Assembly: GCA_009908585.1 (NCBI GenBank)
Contig: JAAAOZ010000452.1
Coordinates: forward strand, 1-5,049
Direction of reading: 5' to 3'
DNA length: 5,049 nucleotides
Source: Chloroflexota bacterium
Lineage (GTDB): Bacteria; Chloroflexota; Anaerolineae; B4-G1; SLSP01
The translations under genes and the position numbers were made by a program. The stretch's first letter is position 1. Each line of letters begins with the position of its first letter. A model generated the notes under the pieces. The model was not told where the DNA came from and searched no databases. It saw only the letters and a list, made by a program, of their open reading frames with translations. Shown here piece by piece: positions 1 to 5,049 of this stretch.

Positions 1-761
1 GATTCTTGGTAGGCGATGCTATCCACTTGACCTAAAATGAGACCGCGCGGCAGCAGGCCCCCGGCAGCGGAGGTGATGACCGTCTCGCCTGGGTTAACCT
101 CTTCATTGGGCAAAATGTCCGTCATCAAGATGTTCCCTTCCACTGTGCCGATGGCAAGGCCCGTCACACGGGATTGTTGGAGCATCGCTGCCACCTGGCT
201 CTGGGGATCGTTGATCAATTGGACGTACGAGAGGTTGGGGGAGGCGCGGGCGATGCGCCCCACCATCGCCGAGCCGCCGGTCACGACTGGCATGCCCACG
301 GCGACGCCGTCGCGGCTGCCCGTGTTGATGATCACGTAGCGCAGATAGGGGTTGGTGTCCTCACCGACGACCTCGCCACAGGGATAGGTCGCACAGCCGC
401 GTTGGATGATGTCGGCGCCGACCAGGCCATAGGTGGGGTTTTCCTGGGCAAAATTCAACTGCGTACGGAGGCTCTCGATCTCGGCCTGATATTCGCGCAG
501 ACGGATGTTCTCTTGGATGAGGGCGTCGTTGGTCTCTTGCAGTTTCGCGACCTGTTGTTGGAGTTGGCGCACGTCGCGCGCCGTTTGGGTGAGATTGCTC
601 AGGGTATCTAAGACGTTGGAGATGCCGCGTTCGACCGGGGTGATAACGAAGCTCAATATATTTTCTACGGGTCTAAGAGCGCCGGCCTCGTGGAGCGCCA
701 GGGAAAGGAGCGCAAGGAATAAAAGCGCCCATGGAATCCATGGTCCACTATCACGTCGCAT
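1..761 (-). CDS. mreC: Rod shape-determining protein MreC, C-terminus cut by window edge
   Basis: MreC is the bitopic scaffold of the elongasome: anchored in the inner membrane, it joins cytoplasmic MreB filaments to MreD, RodA and PBP2 in the periplasm. Translating the minus strand from the ATG at 761 gives 253 residues without a stop up to the edge. A short basic N-terminus (MRRD) precedes a membrane segment at about residues 8-24, then a Gln/Glu/Leu-rich coiled coil at about 58-104, then the beta-rich MreC core from about 112 with the family pattern NTGSRDGVAVGMPVV (146-160), GSAMVGRI and QLINDPQSQVAAM. The usual length is near 280-300 residues, so only the end is missing. It starts 16 bases after the mreB stop, with no clear Shine-Dalgarno (upstream bases read CCCCTATTGAAAACTT), so translational coupling to mreB is likely. 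An unusual Cys pair (C123, C128) lies in the extracytoplasmic core. Identification rests on architecture plus motifs and is firm. Confidence 0.93.
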   Translation of the reverse strand, partial: MRRDSGPWIPWALLFLALLSLALHEAGALRPVENILSFVITPVERGISNVLDTLSNLTQTARDVRQLQQQVAKLQETNDALIQENIRLREYQAEIESLRTQLNFAQENPTYGLVGADIIQRGCATYPCGEVVGEDTNPYLRYVIINTGSRDGVAVGMPVVTGGSAMVGRIARASPNLSYVQLINDPQSQVAAMLQQSRVTGLAIGTVEGNILMTDILPNEEVNPGETVITSAAGGLLPRGLILGQVDSIAYQE

Positions 762-777
762 AAGTTTTCAATAGGGG

Positions 778-1848
778 CTAGGATGCCGAGCCGCCGGGAT
801 GACGATGATCGTCCCGGGCCAGCGTGGCTTGGAGATTGTCGAAGCTCTCTAACACCATGCCGGCCCCACGCGCGACGCACGTGAGTGAATCTTGCGCGAC
901 CCACGCGCGGATGTGGGTCTCTTCACTGATGCGCTCGGCCAACCCTTTGAGCAGGCCGCCGCCGCCGGCCAAGCAGATGCCGGTTTCCATCAAATCGGAG
1001 ACTAGCTCCGGCGGCGTCTCGTCCAAGGAGTCGCGCACCAGATCCACGATGATGTTGACGGAGCGGCTGAGCGCCTCGCGAATCTCGATACTGCTGATCT
1101 CGACCTCCTCCGGCAGGCCGCTGATGAGGTTGCGTCCGCGCATCGCCATCGTGCGCTCCTCCGGCAGAGGGTAGGCAGATCCGATGTTGATCTTGATGCG
1201 CTCGGCCATTCGCTCGCTGATGGCCAGGTTGTACTTCTGCCGGGCGTATTGGACGATGTCCTCGTCCAACTCGTCGCCGGCGATGCGGAGGCTCTTGCTC
1301 ACCACAACGCCCTTCAGTGCGAAGACGGCAACCTCCGTCGTCCCGCCGCCGATGTCCACGACCATACTGCCCTGCGGCTCGATGACGGGTAGGCCCGCAC
1401 CAAGGGCGGCGGCCATCGGTTCCTCGATGAGATAGGCTTCGCGGGCGCCCGCGGCCAACGCCGCGTCGCGTACCGCGCGCTTCTCTACCTCGGTCACGCC
1501 ACTGGGGATGCCGACCACGACGCGCGGTCGCGGTAGCAACAGCGGGATCTCTCGGTGGGCTTTCTTGATGAAGTTTCGGAGGAGTGCCTCGGTAATATTA
1601 AACTCGGAGATGACCCCATCACGCAGGGGGCGGATGGCGACAATGTTGGAGGGGGTCTTACCCACCATCTCCTTCGCCTCCGAGCCGATGGCGAGCACGT
1701 TGCGGTTATGGTTGTCCAAGGCTACCCAGGAGGGTTCGTTGATGACGATGCCACGTCCTCGGACATAGACCAGGGTGTTGGCGGTCCCTAGATCAATCCC
1801 AATATCGAGCGAAAAAAGCCCCAAAAGCGCATCAATTGGATTAAACAC
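778..1848 (-). CDS. mreB: Rod shape-determining protein MreB (bacterial actin)
   Basis: MreB is the actin-like ATPase that polymerises on the inner face of the membrane and directs lateral wall synthesis. All actin-fold signatures are present: phosphate-1 DIGIDLGTANT (15-25), the IEEP loop (141-144) with the catalytic glutamate region, phosphate-2 DIGGGTTEVAV (165-175), and the adenosine loop GICLAGGGGLLKGL (290-303). The length of 356 residues is slightly above the usual 335-347. The excess lies in an N-terminal hydrophobic stretch (FNPIDALLGLF), which could act as the membrane-inserting helix, and in a polar tail rich in His, Gly and Ser. The start is GTG at 1848: the frame has a TAG stop three codons upstream (codons TAG AGA CAC AAC before GTG), so GTG is the first usable start. 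A TTG at codon 9 is the only close alternative. A possible ribosome site AGGAG (1864-1868) is 15 bases from the GTG, longer than usual. mreC follows after 16 bases. Confidence 0.97.
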   Translation of the reverse strand: MFNPIDALLGLFSLDIGIDLGTANTLVYVRGRGIVINEPSWVALDNHNRNVLAIGSEAKEMVGKTPSNIVAIRPLRDGVISEFNITEALLRNFIKKAHREIPLLLPRPRVVVGIPSGVTEVEKRAVRDAALAAGAREAYLIEEPMAAALGAGLPVIEPQGSMVVDIGGGTTEVAVFALKGVVVSKSLRIAGDELDEDIVQYARQKYNLAISERMAERIKINIGSAYPLPEERTMAMRGRNLISGLPEEVEISSIEIREALSRSVNIIVDLVRDSLDETPPELVSDLMETGICLAGGGGLLKGLAERISEETHIRAWVAQDSLTCVARGAGMVLESFDNLQATLARDDHRHPGGSAS

Positions 1849-1863
1849 GTTGTGTCTCTACAA

Positions 1864-1868
1864 CTCCT
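1864..1868 (-). promoter_or_regulatory. Possible mreB ribosome binding site, long spacing
   Basis: On the minus strand AGAGGAG stands upstream of mreB and is the only purine-rich Shine-Dalgarno match in the leader. The distance of 15 bases to the GTG at 1848 is well beyond the common 5-9 and may mean weak initiation. No other in-frame start lies closer, because a TAG interrupts the frame between the site and the GTG. Confidence 0.4.
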
Positions 1869-1952
1869 CTTTCTCTATGATGGTTCCAGTTTCTCGGAAA
1901 AGTGTTTGTTTTTGAATGGTTTGTCTTGGAACGGCCCGTGCATACTGCCGCG

Positions 1953-1980
1953 ATTATACCATATCAAAGACGGATAGCAA
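1953..1980 (-). promoter_or_regulatory. Promoter of mreB-mreC (extended -10)
   Basis: Read on the minus strand, a perfect -10 hexamer TATAAT lies at 1958-1953, preceded by TGG, which makes an extended -10 (TGnTATAAT). A -35-like TTGCTA (four of six consensus bases) lies at 1980-1975 with a 16-base spacer. Transcription would start near 1946, giving a leader of roughly 98 bases before the mreB GTG. The box sits in the 166-base gap between mreB and the metallopeptidase gene and explains how the shape genes can be transcribed independently of the genes upstream. I see no hairpin plus T-run terminator in this gap, so read-through from upstream is also possible. Confidence 0.7.
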
Positions 1981-2014
1981 TGTTTTTGATGTCCAAGTAA
2001 GTGATTTTGGATTT

Positions 2015-3319
2015 TTAGGGTACTTCGGCCTTAAGTTCTTGTAGCGTCGTGAGCGGCGCGATGCGGCGCAGGAAGGCGTGGGGCGTCGCGCTCAGCGCCC
2101 AGAGGCGGCGCACCCTCGGCCCGATGGGATCCTCGCCGGCCGCGCCGCCGGGATGGCTGGCGTAGGCGCCATGGAAGGCGAAGTAGGCCTGATTGAGCCG
2201 TCGGATTTGATAGCCGTTTTCGACGAAGTATTGCCGGCGTTCCTCCATATACTGCTCCGCGGCTTGAATTTCCCCGGCGGCCAGCATCTCATCGACGTTG
2301 ACGCGCGTCTCGTGCATCTCCGCGCGAAAATCAAAGCGTGGCGGTTCGGCGGGCGTGTCCTCTGCTGGCTCCTCCTCCTCCTCTTCTTCTTTCTCGATTG
2401 TGCTTGGCATCGCCTTGTCCTGCGCTTGGAAAGGTGCGTAGTAGCGCAGAATAATCTCCTGCCCGGCCCACTCGCCCATCAGCGAGGCTGTGGTCTCGTT
2501 GATGGTGCGCGTCTCGGCGTTGCGCATATAGTACATGCCCAGCGGATGGAACATCAGGTAGTGATGTGTCCACTCGTGCGCGAAAACGTTGGCGATCCAA
2601 TCGATGTCGCTGCTCTCCAGCAACATCGATGGGTAGGCCGAAAGGCCGCCGATGGCCGTCACGTAGGCTGAATAGTCGGGTTTTGCCGCTTCGATCTCGC
2701 GTTCCAGCGCGGTCTGGTCGGCGGCGGTGAAGCCGGTTCGCAGCGAACGCTGGTAGACGCTTCTGATGTGATTGCGCGGCGAGATGATCAGCAGGTAGGG
2801 CAGGGAGGTGAAATCCCCCGTGACGGGCGGCAGGATCTGGCGCAGCAAGCCGAAGTTCGCCCCTTGCAGTACACTGCTGACCTGCTCGCCCAAGATCGCC
2901 TCCGCCATCAGGCTCTCGCGCTCCATGCGATGACGCAGGTCGTCCAGCGCCGCGCGCTCTTCCGTCGTCGCGGCGACGGGATCGGCGATCTCCGGGTCGC
3001 TGTAGCGTTGATGAATCTCCCCGGCGATCCGATCCGCCTCCCGGACGTGATCCAAGTAGTCCAGGACAAAGCGCGCGCCGGCTTCGTCGTCCAGCCAGCG
3101 TTGTGGCGCTAACAATCCGAACGCGGCCTTTCGCGCCAGGGATTTGATCTCCCAATTGACGAAGTTAAAGGTCTCCGACGCGCTGATCCGATTCGCCTGA
3201 AACTTGAGCGCCTGGGGGGGCGGCGATTCCCACCGCACGGCGAGTAACAAGCTCGCCAGGATCAAGATCAGGGAGATCGTGCGCTCCCAATATGGGCCCC
3301 ATCTTCTCAAGGTTTGCAT
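2015..3319 (-). CDS. Membrane-anchored putative zinc metallopeptidase (HEWTH type)
   Basis: Not a named gene that I recognise. The 434-residue product begins with RRWGPYWER and a hydrophobic segment at about residues 15-29 (SLILILASLLLAV), so it is probably inserted with the bulk outside the membrane. Residues 50-220 are mostly helical and charged. The zinc site is HEWTH (248-252: ligands H248 and H252, catalytic E249) in the context NVFAHEWTHHY, followed 22 residues later by NETTA (274-278), where E275 is the likely third ligand: the layout of a gluzincin. The order HExxH, NExxA, then a late LNQAYFAFHGAY segment (375-386) recalls the predicted aminopeptidases of Pfam PF10023, but similarity is only by pattern. 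A glutamate-rich linker (310-317) separates the peptidase core from a C-terminal helical part. The ATG at 3319 lies 12 bases after the aspartic-protease stop and lacks an obvious Shine-Dalgarno. It was chosen because it gives a clean anchor segment. Metallopeptidase assignment is fairly sure; substrate and role are unknown. Confidence 0.8.
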   Translation of the reverse strand: MQTLRRWGPYWERTISLILILASLLLAVRWESPPPQALKFQANRISASETFNFVNWEIKSLARKAAFGLLAPQRWLDDEAGARFVLDYLDHVREADRIAGEIHQRYSDPEIADPVAATTEERAALDDLRHRMERESLMAEAILGEQVSSVLQGANFGLLRQILPPVTGDFTSLPYLLIISPRNHIRSVYQRSLRTGFTAADQTALEREIEAAKPDYSAYVTAIGGLSAYPSMLLESSDIDWIANVFAHEWTHHYLMFHPLGMYYMRNAETRTINETTASLMGEWAGQEIILRYYAPFQAQDKAMPSTIEKEEEEEEEPAEDTPAEPPRFDFRAEMHETRVNVDEMLAAGEIQAAEQYMEERRQYFVENGYQIRRLNQAYFAFHGAYASHPGGAAGEDPIGPRVRRLWALSATPHAFLRRIAPLTTLQELKAEVP

Positions 3320-3331
3320 ATCTGAGGTTTG

Positions 3332-3718
3332 TTATCCATTCGGATGGTATGAAATCTCTGTAACCTCGGCTAAGCCATCCAACGTAATCACAAGGTGATT
3401 GAGCACATTGCGGCCCAGAACTGCTTCCTTACCCTCGACCCTGTGTACCCAATTTTCTCCAATTTGTAGGGTCGCCAGATAAATATCTACCATTTGACTA
3501 TGTCCCAAAACGCCACGCATACGCGCTTTGTCTACATATCGGGCGCCGACTTGCTCCAAAATGGTGATAGGAATGAGCGAGCCATCTGCCCCCGAATCTA
3601 CTAATGCCGTTATCGTCATAGATGCATGTTGTTGTCCTGGTGTGGTGACGGTTACATCAACTACAGGCATAGCGGGCACATAGGCAGTATCATACGGGTA
3701 TGTGTGGATGTTATGCAT
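3332..3718 (-). CDS. Retropepsin-like aspartic protease (small, single-domain)
   Basis: A 128-residue protein with the retroviral-type aspartic protease signature: ALVDSGADGSLIP, with catalytic D41 in DSGA (41-44), followed by a flap-like region and the second conserved block VLGRNVLN (100-107) near the end. Enzymes of this clan (AA) have one Asp per chain and work as homodimers; no signal peptide is visible, so action in the cytoplasm is likely. The start is the ATG at 3718, preceded by AAGG six bases upstream. Its first eight bases, ATGCATAA, overlap the stop of the upstream gene, indicating translational coupling. The frame is open further upstream to an ATG at 3844, but that would add 42 residues unlike the family and overlap the upstream gene by 134 bases. 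The metallopeptidase gene begins 12 bases after its stop. Base composition is visibly more AT-rich than that of the flanking mre and murJ genes. Substrate unknown. Confidence 0.82.
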   Translation of the reverse strand: MHNIHTYPYDTAYVPAMPVVDVTVTTPGQQHASMTITALVDSGADGSLIPITILEQVGARYVDKARMRGVLGHSQMVDIYLATLQIGENWVHRVEGKEAVLGRNVLNHLVITLDGLAEVTEISYHPNG

Positions 3719-4076
3719 ATTCGACCTTGGGGGAACGGAAGGTATAAACTTTCTCTGCCTCCGGCAAGACTTGGCGGAGCAACACCACGTCGTGAGGATA
3801 TTTTTCCTCGATGCGCTTGTATAATTCGAGTTCGTTTGTGTCATGATCTACCACGTTGCCTTGATGGACGGCTACGTATGCATCTGGATATTGTTCTCGC
3901 AGTTTGGAGTGCATCGCGACAAATGCTTCAATCTCGCGCTGCATCTTACGCTGTGCCTCCTCGCGAAGAAATCGGCGGATGATGCGCTCTACCAGCATCG
4001 TTGGGGTGTCACCTCGTTCGTTGGCAGCTTTCTCCAATTGGAGCATAGAAGTTTTTTCAATGGGTATTTCCAACAT
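3711..4076 (-). CDS. RHH-like / DUF5678-like partner of the aspartic protease
   Basis: A 121-residue protein of unknown function. Residues 1-45 (MLEIPIEKTSMLQLEKAAN, then TPTMLVERIIRRFLRE) have the strand-helix-helix look of a ribbon-helix-helix DNA-binding or dimerisation domain. Residues 40-60 form a charged helix, and about 62-102 (YPDAYVAVHQGNVVDHD, then a helix and HDVVLLRQV) resemble the small DUF5678 fold with its pattern of aromatic-AVxxGxVVxxxxD. Both readings are by eye. The ATG at 4076 has AGAGG nine bases upstream and is the first start codon after an in-frame TGA. The 3' end overlaps the aspartic-protease start by eight bases, so the two are made together. It could be a substrate, adaptor or autoregulator of the protease; the RHH-like start makes repression of its own promoter possible, but this is inference. 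Confidence 0.75.
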   Translation of the reverse strand: MLEIPIEKTSMLQLEKAANERGDTPTMLVERIIRRFLREEAQRKMQREIEAFVAMHSKLREQYPDAYVAVHQGNVVDHDTNELELYKRIEEKYPHDVVLLRQVLPEAEKVYTFRSPKVEYA

Positions 4077-4084
4077 TTCTCTTA

Positions 4085-4333
4085 ACCTCTCTTGATATTG
4101 CTTGGGTCTTTTGCTGACTTCATCGCGATTTCTTCTAGTGTAAGTCGAAACGGGAAAGAATCAAGGCAGGCGATGTCTCACTTTTTATAGCTACCGTGGA
4201 GGCTGGTTTTGATCCGCAGGTGCATCGGGTTTTCAATGCAAACGAAGTTGGGGTTGATGTGGGCGATAAATTGCTTAGCGTGCAATTTCCCGTATCGTGG
4301 ATACCTCAGTCCAACGATTGGGACACAAAGTGT
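4085..4333. other. Divergent intergenic stretch, possibly decayed coding DNA
   Basis: This is the gene-free part of the gap between the protease cassette and murJ, up to the repeat. No RNA gene is recognisable. Two readings are open for some distance. On the plus strand, 4196 onward gives GFDPQVHRVFNANEVGVDVG, followed by residues that read straight into the repeat, with no recognisable start signal. On the minus strand, a frame with a single TGA (4178-4180) gives AHINPNFVCIENPMHLRI and, after the stop, SFPFRLTLEEIAMKS, ending at TAA 4082-4084. Neither matches a family I know. Remnants of a lost gene or a conserved non-coding element are both possible. A small palindrome ACAC-AAA-GTGT (4323-4333) borders the repeat. 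Confidence 0.35.
4137..4164 (-). promoter_or_regulatory. Weak candidate promoter for the protease cassette
   Basis: On the minus strand TTGATT (4164-4159, four of six matches to the -35 consensus) and TACACT (4142-4137, four of six to the -10) are separated by 16 bases. Transcription would start near 4130, about 55 bases before the ATG at 4076. Both boxes are poor matches, and another AT-rich stretch (GCTATAAAAAG, about 4182-4192) lies upstream, so the exact site is uncertain. Confidence 0.3.
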
Positions 4334-4410
4334 CACAGAGAAGGCACAGAGAGGCACGGAGAAAGGAATTACTCTGCGTATCTCTGTGAAAAACTCCGCG
4401 AAGCTCTGTG
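4334..4410. repeat. Imperfect hairpin repeat of CACAGAG / CTCTGTG units
   Basis: The left arm has CACAGAG (4334-4340), CACAGAGAG (4345-4353) and CACGGAG (4355-4361). The right arm has CTCTGTG (4382-4388), CTCCGCG (4394-4400) and CTCTGTG (4404-4410), the reverse complements of the left units with a few mismatches. The centre (4362-4381) would be the loop. The unit style matches a kind of interspersed palindromic element that I recall from intergenic regions of several bacterial genomes (CACAGAGGCACGGAG-type sequence). It has no T-run on either side as an intrinsic terminator would have. It lies between two divergent genes, so it does not serve to end either transcript. It accidentally encodes open frames on the plus strand, which are not genes. 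Confidence 0.65.
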
Positions 4411-4458
4411 TAATAGCATTCTCCCCGACAGGTAGTTTCCCTCTTGGTATGGATGTTG

Positions 4459-4467
4459 TGTTATAAT
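4459..4467 (+). promoter_or_regulatory. Extended -10 promoter of murJ
   Basis: TGTTATAAT holds a perfect TATAAT (4462-4467) with the TGn extension. At 16-18 bases upstream only C/T-rich sequence (around 4438-4445) is found, not a -35 match, so the extended -10 would have to carry recognition. The expected start of transcription, near 4474, is about three bases before the murJ ATG at 4477. Confidence 0.65.
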
Positions 4468-4476
4468 GCGGACATT

Positions 4477-5049
4477 ATGCCAAAGACAACCGATGCATCC
4501 CATGATGTCGCAAAAACACCGGACGCACCGAAGGCTCTATCCGCGACCTCCTCGCGCGTGGCGCGCTCCGCCGTGCTGGTCGCGTCGCTCTTCGCGGCCG
4601 ATAAGGTCCTGGGCCTGATCCGCGATGCCGCCGTCGGCCACGCCTTCGGCGCCTCCGCCGAGTTGGACGCCTACTACGCCGCCTTCGAGTTGCCCGATGG
4701 CCTCTTTACCGTCATCGCCGGGAGCGCGATGGCGACGACGCTCATCCCCATCCTCTCCGCGCACATCGGGCGGGGCGAGCACGACCGCGCCTGGCGCTTG
4801 GTCTCGGCGATGATCAACCTGGCGCTGCTGCTCGTGGCCTCGGTGGGGAGCGTGGCCGCGATCTTCGCCCCCGATGTCATTCGCGCCGTCGCGCCGGGCT
4901 TCGACGCCCAACAGGTCACGCTGGGCGCGCAGTTGATGCGACTGGTCCTACTCCAGACCTTTCTCTTCACCGCCAGCGGCATCCTTGTAGGCGTTTTGCG
5001 CGCCTATCAGCATTTTCTCCTGCCCGCGCTGGCTCCGCTGGCCTACACG
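4477..5049 (+). CDS. murJ: Lipid II flippase MurJ (MviN family), 3' part beyond window
   Basis: MurJ is the inner-membrane MOP-superfamily transporter that moves lipid II to the outer face for peptidoglycan synthesis. The 191 residues in the window cover a polar, probably cytoplasmic lead of about 28 residues (Thr, Asp, Lys and Ala rich), then the family start SRVARSAVLVASLFAADKVLG, the signature GLIRDAAVGHAFGAS with R49-D50, and LDAYYAAFELPDGLF (63-77) with the pattern DAYYxAFxLP, then GSAMATTLIPIL (82-93). Further hydrophobic helices follow at about 110-132 and 155-172. Full-length MurJ has about 500-550 residues and 14 helices, so some two thirds is missing. The ATG at 4477 was chosen because it lies just downstream of a strong -10 box. 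An in-frame ATG at 4453 would add MLCYNADI but lies upstream of the predicted transcript start. It is divergent from the mre side and GC-rich like mreB and mreC. Confidence 0.92.
   Translation, partial: MPKTTDASHDVAKTPDAPKALSATSSRVARSAVLVASLFAADKVLGLIRDAAVGHAFGASAELDAYYAAFELPDGLFTVIAGSAMATTLIPILSAHIGRGEHDRAWRLVSAMINLALLLVASVGSVAAIFAPDVIRAVAPGFDAQQVTLGAQLMRLVLLQTFLFTASGILVGVLRAYQHFLLPALAPLAYT

Noticed and set aside
174..611. Plus-strand open frame of 145 codons opposite mreC
   Set aside because: It is antisense to a well-supported MreC reading, has no ribosome site, and its composition is that expected opposite GC-rich codons.
1883..1932. Inverted repeat GTTCCA/TGGAAC in the mreB leader
   Set aside because: Only six base pairs with a 38-base loop and no extension of the stem; expected by chance.
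2078..2671. Plus-strand open frame of 197 codons, with a Leu/Phe run
   Set aside because: The Leu/Phe run is the complement of the glutamate codon tract of the metallopeptidase; no start signal and no family features.
2331..3155. Minus-strand open frame of 274 codons inside the metallopeptidase gene
   Set aside because: It is an out-of-frame Arg/Gly/Ala-rich shadow; the other frame has a membrane anchor, HEWTH and normal composition.
3720..3844. Longer aspartic-protease start at the ATG at 3844
   Set aside because: The extra 42 residues are Cys/Arg/Ser-rich and lie wholly inside the upstream gene in another frame; the ATG at 3718 has a ribosome site and the classic overlap with the upstream stop.
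4334..4410. CRISPR-like short repeats
   Set aside because: Units are 7-9 bases, arranged as an inverted structure, without regular spacers and without cas genes.
4196..4435. Plus-strand open frames across the intergenic gap (79 and 85 codons)
   Set aside because: Half of each is translation of the CACAGAG/CTCTGTG hairpin repeat, and no ribosome site precedes them; described as a non-genic region instead.
4537..4982. Minus-strand open frames of 124 and 102 codons opposite murJ
   Set aside because: Both are antisense to the clear MurJ reading and have low-complexity Gly/Arg/Asp/His or Ser/Ala/Arg composition.

Overview
The window looks like a piece of a chromosome from a Chloroflexota-type bacterium (Anaerolineae or a relative). 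This is inferred from the style of MreB, MreC and MurJ together with a Chloroflexota-looking membrane-anchored HEWTH metallopeptidase; no rRNA or other marker gene is present to prove it. The housekeeping genes use GC-rich codons. The middle-right part (about 3320-4470) is visibly richer in A+T.

Layout from left to right. On the minus strand, reading right to left, mreB (1848 to 778) is followed after 16 bases by mreC (761, running off the left edge). Together they form the start of a cell-shape operon. An extended -10 promoter lies about 100 bases upstream of mreB, in the 166-base gap after the next minus-strand gene. That gene (3319 to 2015) encodes a 434-residue protein with one N-terminal membrane anchor and a zinc-metallopeptidase signature (HEWTH followed by NETTA), plus a glutamate-rich linker. 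Twelve bases upstream of it ends a small two-gene cassette on the same strand. The first gene encodes a 121-residue protein with a ribbon-helix-helix-like N-terminus and a DUF5678-like C-terminal part. Its last codons overlap by 8 bases (ATGCATAA) the start of a 128-residue retropepsin-like aspartic protease with a DSGA active site.

A 400-base divergent intergenic region (4077-4476) follows. It holds a weak candidate promoter for the cassette, an imperfect hairpin built of CACAGAG/CTCTGTG-type repeat units, and a segment that reads open on both strands but cannot be assigned to a gene. It ends in an extended -10 promoter only about 10 bases from the ATG of a plus-strand gene, murJ (lipid II flippase), which runs off the right edge. 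The spacing suggests a leaderless mRNA.

How the genes fit together: MreB, MreC and MurJ all serve lateral peptidoglycan synthesis (filament, periplasmic scaffold, precursor flippase). The metallopeptidase is predicted to sit outside the membrane next to that machinery, but a functional tie is only suggested by proximity. The aspartic-protease cassette looks like an accessory module inserted between the shape genes and murJ. It is the least understood part of the window.
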